Position numbers and translations under genes: made by a program. 24,577 nucleotides of DNA. Source: a virus. The notes below the pieces were generated by a model. It searched no databases. It had not been told where the DNA came from and was given only the letters and a program-made list of their open reading frames with translations. The stretch is from IMG/VR virus record IMGVR_UViG_3300032246_001737, positions 1-24,577 of that record, one strand, 5' to 3'. Positions 1 to 8,502 of this stretch are shown here, one piece after another. Positions within the stretch are counted from its first letter, which is position 1; each line of letters opens with the position of its first letter.

Positions 1-819
1 ATTATATTTACCTGCATTTCGGCCGATTGAAATCTGATATGAACCTGATGTTTGACCAGCGTTTTCACCAATAGCAATTGAACTGGTTCCTTGTCCACCT
101 AAAGCTCCAAAATTTGGATCAGATGCAGCATTAGTACCAATTGCAATAGCATTAGCACCTTGAGCATAACCTGGCGTATTGGCAATATTTTGACCAAGAC
201 CAATTCTTGAAGTATTAACTCTTAATAAAGTATTAACATACAATGTACTAATATTGGCAGTTGAAGAAACATTCAATGTAGCAATATTTGCCAAAGTTGT
301 AGAAAGAATACTTGTATTTGTATTTGATGCAGTAATGGTTGATACATTAATAGTGGATACATTAATGCTTGTTGCATTAACAGCAGCAAAATTTGCTGAA
401 ACATTGCTTGTTAATGTAGTAACAGTAATTGAATTTACGTTGACATTATTAGCATTTAACCAACCCACGTTTGCAGTAGTGGTAAAATTAGCGTAAGGAG
501 CCGATAATATAGTAGTCACATTTGTTTTGTATGCTGTTGAGCTACCATTAATGAACACGTTGCCACTAAACAACGAATCGCCAGTTACTTGTAAAGAATT
601 GCCTGTTGTTGAAACTTTACTCATTACAAGATTACCGCTAAACAACGAATCGCCAGATACAATAAATGATGTGCCTGTATTAGAAATGGTTAATATACCA
701 GTATCTTTGGTATAATTTCCTTTACCTAAGGTATTATTTTCTGTAATTAAATTGATAGTACCTGTCAACCATTCGTTGAAGGTGTTTGCTAAGCTTAATT
801 GACTTACTGTATTTGCCAT
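1..819 (-). CDS. Tail-fibre-like protein with YadA-type head repeats (3' end cut by window edge)
   Basis: This reading frame stays open from the ATG at 819 to the left edge (273 codons visible), so the C-terminus is missing. The N-terminus (MANTVSQLSLANTFNEWL) resembles the virion-attachment end of phage fibres, which often carry a TFN-W type motif. Two 24-residue repeats containing GDSLFSGN follow (about residues 54-101), then Ser/Thr/Asn-rich beta sequence. The last 70 residues carry four glycine-rich units (IGLGQN, AIAIGTNA, SIAIGENAG, QISIGRNAG) like the left-handed beta-roll of the YadA head in trimeric adhesins. There is no signal peptide, so this is not a bacterial autotransporter. The start codon overlaps the preceding stop by one base (TAATG), implying translational coupling. 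The likely role is a trimeric host-recognition fibre at the baseplate edge. The fibre assignment is inference; the repeats are seen directly. Confidence 0.7.
   Translation of the reverse strand, partial: MANTVSQLSLANTFNEWLTGTINLITENNTLGKGNYTKDTGILTISNTGTSFIVSGDSLFSGNLVMSKVSTTGNSLQVTGDSLFSGNVFINGSSTAYKTNVTTILSAPYANFTTTANVGWLNANNVNVNSITVTTLTSNVSANFAAVNATSINVSTINVSTITASNTNTSILSTTLANIATLNVSSTANISTLYVNTLLRVNTSRIGLGQNIANTPGYAQGANAIAIGTNAASDPNFGALGGQGTSSIAIGENAGQTSGSYQISIGRNAGKYN
22..207 (-). repeat. YadA-head-like IxIGxNA repeats
   Basis: In the fibre frame, four units lie near 193-207 (RIGLG), 136-150 (AIAIG), 67-81 (SIAIG) and 22-36 (QISIG). Each is followed by a polar x-N-A/I turn. Spacing is 15 to 23 residues. 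This pattern is typical of the trimeric left-handed beta-roll of YadA-type adhesin heads. The array may continue beyond the left edge. Confidence 0.65.
566..656 (-). repeat. Tandem 72-bp repeat pair in fibre gene
   Basis: The 19-base string ctaaacaacgaatcgccag occurs exactly at 566-584 and again at 638-656. The offset is 72 bases, or 24 codons. At protein level both copies read GDSLFSGN within a similar 24-residue context (VSGDSLFSGNLV and VTGDSLFSGNVF). This looks like duplication of one structural unit in the fibre shaft. Confidence 0.85.
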
Positions 820-1037
820 TACTGTTTATCCAATAACTGTTTCAATAGTTGTTTAATGTCGCTGATATCATCTTTAACACCATTAATTTCTTGCTTGATG
901 GTATTTATTTGCTCTTTTTGGTTCTGTAACAATTTTAATTTAGAATAGTAATCATTCTTTTCAGTATTATCTATATTGAGGAGGGCCATACTTTCGGTGT
1001 CCCTCATCAAATTAGTACCAGGAATCTTCACTAACAT
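819..1037 (-). CDS. Small coiled-coil structural or assembly protein (72 aa)
   Basis: A 72-residue protein. Residues 1-20 (MLVKIPGTNLMRDTESMALL) are followed by a continuous charged heptad pattern of Leu/Ile with Lys/Glu/Gln/Asp (about residues 28-72), predicting a long coiled coil. The gene sits between the giant DUF4815 protein and a fibre gene, and its stop codon overlaps the fibre start by one base (TAATG). An AGGAA Shine-Dalgarno lies just upstream of the start, inside the end of the preceding gene. Small proteins of this kind next to fibre genes in marine T4-like phages are, as I recall, uncharacterised. A linker, trimerisation factor or fibre chaperone is plausible but is inference only. 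Confidence 0.8.
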   Translation of the reverse strand: MLVKIPGTNLMRDTESMALLNIDNTEKNDYYSKLKLLQNQKEQINTIKQEINGVKDDISDIKQLLKQLLDKQ

Positions 1038-1038
1038 A

Positions 1039-4000
1039 TTAAGTTCCTGTACCAGACGGTAATGCTAATGCACGAATATCGGATAAGAATGGTACTGCGG
1101 TCTTATCTGAAGTTACAATTATCACCTTTATAGCAAACTGAATAAACTTGTTATAAGTTGAACCAGTAGTTGTACTAGTATAAGATATAGAGTTATTTGG
1201 AGATGTGCCATAGAAGTTACCTGGAGCATATTCATATTCAATTAAGTTACTTCTAGCTGTAGAGAATACTCCTGCTCCACCTTTTTGTGTCATTATCTGC
1301 CAGTTTTGGTCTTCCAATTTACCAGTATCAGCCGCATTTAAAATTCTATAATAAACATATATTTGTGAACCAGCAGGTTTGTATGCAGTACAATATACAC
1401 GCAAGTCACCAGAATCATTACCTGGAGTAAGAATAACTTTCTTAGTGTAATATCTGTGTTGTGCATTACCACCAGTAGGTGATGTTTCACCAGAAACCAC
1501 AAAGGTCGCATTACTACAGAAATAAGTATTTGCATTTGACCAAGACAATGCATTGGTTGTCAATATTAAGTTATTAGAGTTAGTAATACTTTGAATTGTA
1601 CCAATTACAATATTGTTTTGAGTTGTTAATGTTGCACCAACTTGTAACTGACCTAGGAAGTTTGTAGTACCAATTCCGTTAACTGATGTTGAGAATGGAC
1701 TAGCATTAATTAGAGCATTACCTGAACGAGTTGTTGGATCTAAAATTGTAATTGTTGGTGTTGCAACATATCCAGAACCTTGATAAGTTGTGTAAATGCT
1801 ACTGATAGCGCCAGTGAATGAATTTGTAGTGTAACCAAATACAGGCAAATCATTAGTCAAGTAATCATTTAATGAATTTGATTTACCTAATGCAGAAGTA
1901 ATAACAATTGTAGCATTATTACTATAACCGGCACCTGTATTTGCAACAGAAACAGCTTTGGTTGGAATGCCTAAGTTATCGACACTATACAAAATACTAT
2001 ACAGAGCTATTCCATCATCAGAAAGAATAGGACTTACGTTAGCATCACTAGAAGATAATTGTGCAAATAGTTGGAATGAAGTATTAGAACCTGTTAATAG
2101 CGTTCTTGCACCTTTTCCATCATTTAAATAAAAATTATCTTGTGCAGGTGTACCAAAACGACCAGGAGTTATTGATTGTGGTGTAGTTACACTTTGTCCA
2201 ACTTGAAGCGTTGAACTATATGAGTATGTCAGGCCTGTTGATGATGGAACAAAATCAGTTGTCGATACATTAAAGGCGTGCATCGATTGGTCAGTACCTT
2301 GACTCATGTATATACTTGAAACCAAATTAGCATCAACTTTCTGAAGAACATCTTGTCTACCAAGTTTTCTTGACCTTAATTGATATGTGGTTGAAAATGG
2401 AATTGTTGGGTTTTGTGTAATATCAAATTTACATTGATTCATTACAAACATCAAATCTTTAGTTTGGTCAGCAGTCCATGTTATAGAGTTCTGTGATTCA
2501 AACAAAGCGCCAACATAAGGCGCCGCACCAATCTTAGAAGGTTTAGTTGGAGCTACACCACCTTTACCAATTGGTAATGCGGTAGATGTTGATGTAATAG
2601 CAATTTGATTTTGTCCACCATAATATAAACTGTAATCAACAGAATTTGAATGAACAACAAACGCATATAAAACTCCAGATTGAACATAAACAGGAGCATC
2701 AAATACAAACTCTGTATATGTATCTGGATCCAAATAATGTGGCGCATTAGATACTTTAATATCTTCACCAGATTTAACAACAATAGAATGGTCTAATGTT
2801 TTTCCATTTGGATAACCATTTAATGTTCCCATAAGAGAAACAATAACGGGTGCAGTAGGCGCTTTAAGACTATTTTGATATGGTGCAAAAAACAATTTAA
2901 GAGAAGATAAAAATACTCCATTTGGATAATTTTGCTTATCAACAAGAAATGTTTGTGCAACAGGATCAATAGGTGAAGTTTGACTTACAATATTGTAACC
3001 TTGTGAATTCTGTGGAGTGAAATTTCTTGCAGAAGAATCTACAGAAGGTGAAAATGAATTTGTAGAATCTTGAACACCGCCAGCCCAAAAAGTTGATTCT
3101 GCATATGTCGTTGCAGATTTTGGATCATTAGAAGCACGATTTCGGTTATCAACACGGAACACACGTTGACCGGTATAAAATTGTGAACCGGGGATATTAA
3201 ATACGGCCGCAAAGTTACCACGTTCATCAGATGACAATTTAGGAATAGTATTTCCATAATACATCGCATCTTTAACTGAAGCAACAACACCATTAAGAGA
3301 ATATTGTGATGTTATCTGGCCATATTGTTGATTTGTTCCTATAGCAATATCTACTGGCGCATCTAATGTAGCTACTCTAGTAGGACCATAATAATCAATT
3401 ACGTTTGCACTAAATGTATATGTGGATGATAACCATACAACTTGAGCTTGTTCGTTTGCAATTTTTTCTGCACGAGCTTTAATTCCAGCGGTATCATCAA
3501 CCCAATCGTATACTGGCCATGAAGTATCACCATCGCCATTTGAAACTGAGCCAACTACCACATACAATTGCGGAGTAGGTGGTATGTATTCAGCAGTATA
3601 ATTATGTGGATAAATCAAAGTTGTTTTAACTGTTATAGCTGAACCTTGATAGAATTGATTAGCGGAAGAAGCATTCTTATCCAAAACAATTTGTTTGCAA
3701 CCGGTAAACATTGAACCGCCACCAACCATAGTAAATTTTGTAGCTACATTGGCCATTGTTAAACCATTTGGCGACATTGTATTCCAAATTAGATTATTAT
3801 TAGAATCTCTAACTGTTACGGCAATACCAGCAGTAGTATTACTTGGGTTAGTTTGATTCCAAGATAAGAAGGCATTGGCCGTGTTCGCAGCATCCCATCG
3901 CAAAGCACCAAAAGCACCTATTGAAGTTGCTCCAGGAATGGTAGTAATAGTTGTTGAAACTGGATTGCCGGTATTGTAACCACCAGTTACAACTGCGGTA

Positions 4001-7000
4001 TAATAATACAATCCGTTATATGTATAACCAAAATTAGTAGAACCAGCTGAAGTAGAACTTGTAGTTATGGTATAGTTAGCATTAGCAACCACAGACACAG
4101 GGAAATATGCGTTCCATGTGGTGCCATTGTTTTGGTCACCCCAAGCAGCATATTGGTTAAAAAATGTTGATGCACCAGAAATGAATATTGTTTTGTATAA
4201 CCCAGCCACAACATTTTGTGTCGTTGAAGTGAATTTTCCATTACCGGCAGCTGCAACATTACCATTAGTGTGTAAAGTTATGATAGAGTTAGCATTTGTA
4301 AATTTAACTTGGCCATTGGCAGTTGAATATTGATATTGTCCATTTGAAGAAAAATAAGCATTAATCAAATTAACTGTTGCAACTGTATTTGGAGTTTGAA
4401 TATAAGATGAAATATACAATCTAGTATTACTTAAACCATTTTTGGATGTAGCTGTATTTGCTCCATAATTATATGTAGACACCACACGACCAATTGGGAA
4501 AAATTGCCGAGTAGTGACATTATCATAAAATCCAACAATATCATCTTCTTCAAATCTACCTTTAACATTATATAATTCAATAGTATTAGGTTGAATCATA
4601 TACTTGTCAACATTAATACCATCAAACCAACAAGCAAGCGGCGCATTAACTAAAAGACCTTTTGCACGAATAATAACTTCTTGTGGGCGAATATATGGCA
4701 AGACGCCATTATTGGTAACATAACCATTTGTTGCTGATAAAGGAGTTGCAGCTGCGGAAGATGTTCCTGTTGCTTGATTTAAACCTGATGCTTGACTTGC
4801 ATAAGCTTGGTTTGTGGTTGTTGCGGAACCTGTTGCTGGAGCGACTGTTGTTCCTGGCAAAGATTGATAGTCGCCTGCATTTGTTAAATTTATACCACCA
4901 GTTTGTTGTGTGAATTGAAATTGTGGTTCAGTAATTATCACATTTGGTGCTTCAATATTATTAACCCAATTATCCATTGGAGGGTTCAAGGTACAGATAC
5001 CCTCATATAATACAACATTGAATGGGTTTACACTAACAGTATTACTTGCCAAAGGTTGTGTAATTAAATTAGCTGTTGTGTATGGCAACGTATAAATGTT
5101 TGTTTGGGTGCCATTAAGGGTGCTTATTGCATATGAAGTTGTTTTTGGTAAAGTACCTAAAGTACCAAGAACAAGTGGATTTTGCAATTGAAAATTATTA
5201 ATGTGTGTTAACGGCGACATCGTTTTAGTTCTAATATTAATATTAGCTTTATAATTGTTGAATGATGTCGTATCTGATGTGGCATATGTACTAAAGTCAT
5301 CAACTAAAATACCATTTTTAAAACGATTTAAACCGTTTACATCAGGAACTTGCAATGCATTTGCATTGGATTCCAACAAACTTAATGATGTATAATATTC
5401 CAAATTATCCACTTGAGTTTGTAAATCTGATATATCAGACTTAGCCCAACGCTTGTGAATTACTTTGTTAACTGAAAGATTTACAGGTACAGTTCTTGTG
5501 GTTGTTCCATAAGAAGATTCACCTGTAGAATAGTTTGGTCCTTCGCCTGGAACATATGCAGTATATGGATCAAGTGAAATATTTGCAAGTACCAAAGAAC
5601 CATCGGGTTCTGTTGGAGAAATTGCATTAACGGATGGAGTTCCTAAAATCATTAAAAAGTTACTGTCTTTTGTTAATACCAATTTATCTTTACGAGCCAA
5701 GTAATATTGATAACCTGAAGTAAAGTTACCATTATTTACTGGCAAGAACATACCACCAGAGTTACCAGCTGTAGATGCTGGCGCAGTTTTGTATACCCAA
5801 GTATATGTGTTTGCGTTGGTATTATTCTGTCGCACAGGCCTAAAATCAATACAATCTCTTAGGTTATATAATGTTCCACGCTTAGATGTATATGATGGTA
5901 TTTGAGCATACTTTTCTGTTGTTCCATTTGGTAAATAAGATGTACCATTAAAGAAAGCATCTCCACCTGAAGGTGCATAATAATTAAATACAACTAAAAT
6001 ATTACCTTTTGGTGGCGCAACACCAGGTAACAATTTAATCGAAGCAAAATCATAAAAATTATCACGTTGGCCATTATCAAAACTAAATGAAGTTGTAATA
6101 TCTCGATAATTAGTTAAAGAAGTTCCTGTAGTTAAAGAAGTTCCTCGAGCACCGGTGTCATATATTTTGGTAATGTTTTTAACATCTGCAACATAAAGTG
6201 AAATTGCACCAGCTGTATTAGACGCTGTATTGCCCAAAATATATGCTTGACCGGTATTCAAATCTAAAAAAGTATTTGTATTTGCACCTGGAACAGCTGT
6301 TGAGAAAGTTCCAACATAACCGGTATTACCAGTAATCAAAGTTTTAGTTTTAACAATAATACCAGAATAATCCAAAGCTGGAACGCTAACTACCACATCA
6401 GCAATAATATTAACTGGACGATTGGCCGCAGTATAAGCAGCTGATTGAAAAATTGCTGAAGTACTTGTATTTACCGAAGCACAATTCGCCGAAGTATTGA
6501 AGTCTAATATTTTTCCTGTTACTGTATCAATTACAGTATAGTTTTGTCTAAATGTTTCACCAAATATACTTGATCCAGTACCTTGGAAAGAAACTCCTGA
6601 AGGCGTAGTAATTGGTGTGGTTGCATTTGTAACGCCACTCCAAGTTACATTGCGCCAAATCATAGTGGAAGTAAAAGAAACGGAATTCATAGAACCGTTT
6701 GCAATATATGAATTTGGTAATTGAAAAATCATCTCTGGTGTAGATGCATTCCAAAGAATTGCAGCACCAGCATTAACGCCATTGACACGACCACTAAGAA
6801 CATTAATATTAACACCAGCAGTTAATCCAAATAATGTAGGATTTTTCTGTACAATAGAACCTGCATTGCCTGTTGAGAAAATAATACTTACGTTACTTGT
6901 TCCATCTGGTGTGACTGTAAATGGTTGATTTACGGTTGCAGTTTTTGTTGTGGGATTCCATGAGTTAATTATGCGGACATCACCAGTATCAGTACCACCG

Positions 7001-8493
7001 GTAATAGCAAGTGTTGCACCATAGTAAGCATTGGCAATACTAGATAATTTACCTGTAATATCAAAGAATTGAATGGTGTTTGAAGTTGTTAGTGCAGTAT
7101 TTACGTTACTTGATAAACTGGTTGTTGTGATATCATTAACATAAGCTTGATACACATAGTTGTTTGTACCTGTTGTGTAGAGATATTGTAAACCTCTAAT
7201 ATATCCTGTACCAATTAATGTTGAACTATAAGTGGTTGTATTGGTGGAAACAATATTGGCTTGGCTAACACAATGCAAATCAATAGTCGGCATCGTAGTA
7301 ATATCAAATGTACCATTTGATGTGTCAACTGTATAATAACTTCCATAACTAACAAAAACATTATTATTACCAGGTTGAACAACAGCAGTATTTTGTGCTC
7401 GTGGTGATGTTAGTGTTATATTTGATTGATTTTCAACACGATAACCATGAACATATGCAACACCTTTACTGATAATCATATCGTAATATGCAGAATTACC
7501 GGCAGCATTAGGTGTTGGTGTTAATTTAAAATCTTCTACAACATAATCTCCATTTGTTTCATAATCACGTTTTGCAATGTAATCATCAAGTGCAGAATAA
7601 GTAGTTGTGGTTGATTGTTTAACAATTTGACCATTATTGATGCGAAGTAATTCAATAAAGTTATCATCATTACCAATTGTTAATGGTCGTGTTTCTAAAT
7701 TTAATGTAACTTGATAACGGTCGGCACCTGGTGCCAAATAGTTTGTGGCACCAGGAGCAGGATCCAATAATGAGGCATCATCTACATAAGTTACTGTACT
7801 TTCAACAATATTTAAACCAACACGAAGTGAAGGAATATTATCGTACTTATCAAGAATAACTGTTTGCGGCAATAAATTTACAAAATTACCAATTTGATAC
7901 TGTGAAGTTGTGCCATCGGCATTTGTAACAGTATTGTAACCATTAATAACCCAAAATACTCCAGAAGAAACAGAAGCCACAGATGAGAGTCCAGTACAGG
8001 TAGTTTGACCGGTAGTTACTCCAATTAAAGTTGCAACTGGAGTATTAACAACACCATCCGTTATATAAAGTGTTTGGGTATCAACAAAACGGCCACCAGA
8101 AAGATATGTAACAATTAATGTTGGAGGGTCGCCAGCAACTAAGGCGTTGCCGGTGGCTTCTGCGGCCGATACAACTTGAGCTATGATTGAACCAGTATCA
8201 TTGGTAATTTTTTGGCCAATAAAGCTTGAAGCGCTAATCGATAAATTATTATAAGTTGGATTGAGTTTAAGGTAATAACAATTTAAGTTGGTAGTAACTT
8301 GACCACCAGAAACAGGAGTGTTCTGAGAATAAATTGCAGAAGCAAATTGAGAAATTTGATTCTGAAGAATGGTTTGAGATTGTGTTAATTCTCTCGCTTG
8401 AACTGCATATCCCGGTTTAAATAAAATCCTATGAAAATTTTTGTTAGGATCAAAGTCATCATAATACGGGTCAATATTGTAATTTTCTGCCAT
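1039..8493 (-). CDS. Giant DUF4815-type peripheral baseplate/fibre structural protein (2484 aa)
   Basis: The largest gene, about 30% of the window. The N-terminus (YNIDPYYDDFD, then FKPGYAVQARELTQSQTILQ) is the hallmark of DUF4815 proteins, large virion proteins of marine T4-like phages. Features seen: a beta-rich N-terminal region; a short coiled coil near residues 1018-1040 (DLQTQVDNLEYYTSLSLLE); a beta-sandwich-like module at about 1840-1960 starting QTFLVDKQNYPNGVFLSSL; GxGY repeats at about 2178-2265; and a C-terminal module with SGDLRVYCTAYKPAG. Composition is strongly Asn/Thr/Ser/Gly/Tyr. It follows gp8, the position held by gp9/gp10 in T4, suggesting an outer-wedge or fibre-base role. 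An AAGG Shine-Dalgarno about 8 bases before the ATG supports the start. No catalytic motif was recognised. Family membership is confident; the exact place in the virion is inferred. Confidence 0.85.
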   Translation of the reverse strand: MAENYNIDPYYDDFDPNKNFHRILFKPGYAVQARELTQSQTILQNQISQFASAIYSQNTPVSGGQVTTNLNCYYLKLNPTYNNLSISASSFIGQKITNDTGSIIAQVVSAAEATGNALVAGDPPTLIVTYLSGGRFVDTQTLYITDGVVNTPVATLIGVTTGQTTCTGLSSVASVSSGVFWVINGYNTVTNADGTTSQYQIGNFVNLLPQTVILDKYDNIPSLRVGLNIVESTVTYVDDASLLDPAPGATNYLAPGADRYQVTLNLETRPLTIGNDDNFIELLRINNGQIVKQSTTTTYSALDDYIAKRDYETNGDYVVEDFKLTPTPNAAGNSAYYDMIISKGVAYVHGYRVENQSNITLTSPRAQNTAVVQPGNNNVFVSYGSYYTVDTSNGTFDITTMPTIDLHCVSQANIVSTNTTTYSSTLIGTGYIRGLQYLYTTGTNNYVYQAYVNDITTTSLSSNVNTALTTSNTIQFFDITGKLSSIANAYYGATLAITGGTDTGDVRIINSWNPTTKTATVNQPFTVTPDGTSNVSIIFSTGNAGSIVQKNPTLFGLTAGVNINVLSGRVNGVNAGAAILWNASTPEMIFQLPNSYIANGSMNSVSFTSTMIWRNVTWSGVTNATTPITTPSGVSFQGTGSSIFGETFRQNYTVIDTVTGKILDFNTSANCASVNTSTSAIFQSAAYTAANRPVNIIADVVVSVPALDYSGIIVKTKTLITGNTGYVGTFSTAVPGANTNTFLDLNTGQAYILGNTASNTAGAISLYVADVKNITKIYDTGARGTSLTTGTSLTNYRDITTSFSFDNGQRDNFYDFASIKLLPGVAPPKGNILVVFNYYAPSGGDAFFNGTSYLPNGTTEKYAQIPSYTSKRGTLYNLRDCIDFRPVRQNNTNANTYTWVYKTAPASTAGNSGGMFLPVNNGNFTSGYQYYLARKDKLVLTKDSNFLMILGTPSVNAISPTEPDGSLVLANISLDPYTAYVPGEGPNYSTGESSYGTTTRTVPVNLSVNKVIHKRWAKSDISDLQTQVDNLEYYTSLSLLESNANALQVPDVNGLNRFKNGILVDDFSTYATSDTTSFNNYKANINIRTKTMSPLTHINNFQLQNPLVLGTLGTLPKTTSYAISTLNGTQTNIYTLPYTTANLITQPLASNTVSVNPFNVVLYEGICTLNPPMDNWVNNIEAPNVIITEPQFQFTQQTGGINLTNAGDYQSLPGTTVAPATGSATTTNQAYASQASGLNQATGTSSAAATPLSATNGYVTNNGVLPYIRPQEVIIRAKGLLVNAPLACWFDGINVDKYMIQPNTIELYNVKGRFEEDDIVGFYDNVTTRQFFPIGRVVSTYNYGANTATSKNGLSNTRLYISSYIQTPNTVATVNLINAYFSSNGQYQYSTANGQVKFTNANSIITLHTNGNVAAAGNGKFTSTTQNVVAGLYKTIFISGASTFFNQYAAWGDQNNGTTWNAYFPVSVVANANYTITTSSTSAGSTNFGYTYNGLYYYTAVVTGGYNTGNPVSTTITTIPGATSIGAFGALRWDAANTANAFLSWNQTNPSNTTAGIAVTVRDSNNNLIWNTMSPNGLTMANVATKFTMVGGGSMFTGCKQIVLDKNASSANQFYQGSAITVKTTLIYPHNYTAEYIPPTPQLYVVVGSVSNGDGDTSWPVYDWVDDTAGIKARAEKIANEQAQVVWLSSTYTFSANVIDYYGPTRVATLDAPVDIAIGTNQQYGQITSQYSLNGVVASVKDAMYYGNTIPKLSSDERGNFAAVFNIPGSQFYTGQRVFRVDNRNRASNDPKSATTYAESTFWAGGVQDSTNSFSPSVDSSARNFTPQNSQGYNIVSQTSPIDPVAQTFLVDKQNYPNGVFLSSLKLFFAPYQNSLKAPTAPVIVSLMGTLNGYPNGKTLDHSIVVKSGEDIKVSNAPHYLDPDTYTEFVFDAPVYVQSGVLYAFVVHSNSVDYSLYYGGQNQIAITSTSTALPIGKGGVAPTKPSKIGAAPYVGALFESQNSITWTADQTKDLMFVMNQCKFDITQNPTIPFSTTYQLRSRKLGRQDVLQKVDANLVSSIYMSQGTDQSMHAFNVSTTDFVPSSTGLTYSYSSTLQVGQSVTTPQSITPGRFGTPAQDNFYLNDGKGARTLLTGSNTSFQLFAQLSSSDANVSPILSDDGIALYSILYSVDNLGIPTKAVSVANTGAGYSNNATIVITSALGKSNSLNDYLTNDLPVFGYTTNSFTGAISSIYTTYQGSGYVATPTITILDPTTRSGNALINASPFSTSVNGIGTTNFLGQLQVGATLTTQNNIVIGTIQSITNSNNLILTTNALSWSNANTYFCSNATFVVSGETSPTGGNAQHRYYTKKVILTPGNDSGDLRVYCTAYKPAGSQIYVYYRILNAADTGKLEDQNWQIMTQKGGAGVFSTARSNLIEYEYAPGNFYGTSPNNSISYTSTTTGSTYNKFIQFAIKVIIVTSDKTAVPFLSDIRALALPSGTGT
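1700..1962 (-). repeat. GxGY beta-repeat pair in DUF4815 protein
   Basis: Two units at about residues 2178-2265 read ANTGAGYSNNATIVIT and TYQGSGYVATPTITIL. They share the pattern G-x-G-Y-x(3-4)-hydrophobic beta strand, then a Gly/Ser/Ala-rich stretch. The same pattern is seen in the gp6, gp7-like and gp8 proteins of this window. Confidence 0.65.
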
Positions 8494-8502
8494 TTTTTTA
8501 CC

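Noticed and set aside
22-207. Bacterial trimeric autotransporter
   Set aside because: No signal peptide, and the gene sits in a phage baseplate operon; the repeats are better explained as part of a fibre.
254-715. Plus-strand open frames opposite the fibre gene
   Set aside because: The minus frame has an attachment-type N-terminus and clear repeats and is open to the edge; the plus frames are its shadows.
4728-4913. Leu-rich plus-strand open frame opposite the DUF4815 gene
   Set aside because: Its composition is explained by the complement of Ala/Thr/Gln-rich codons of the real gene; no independent start signal.
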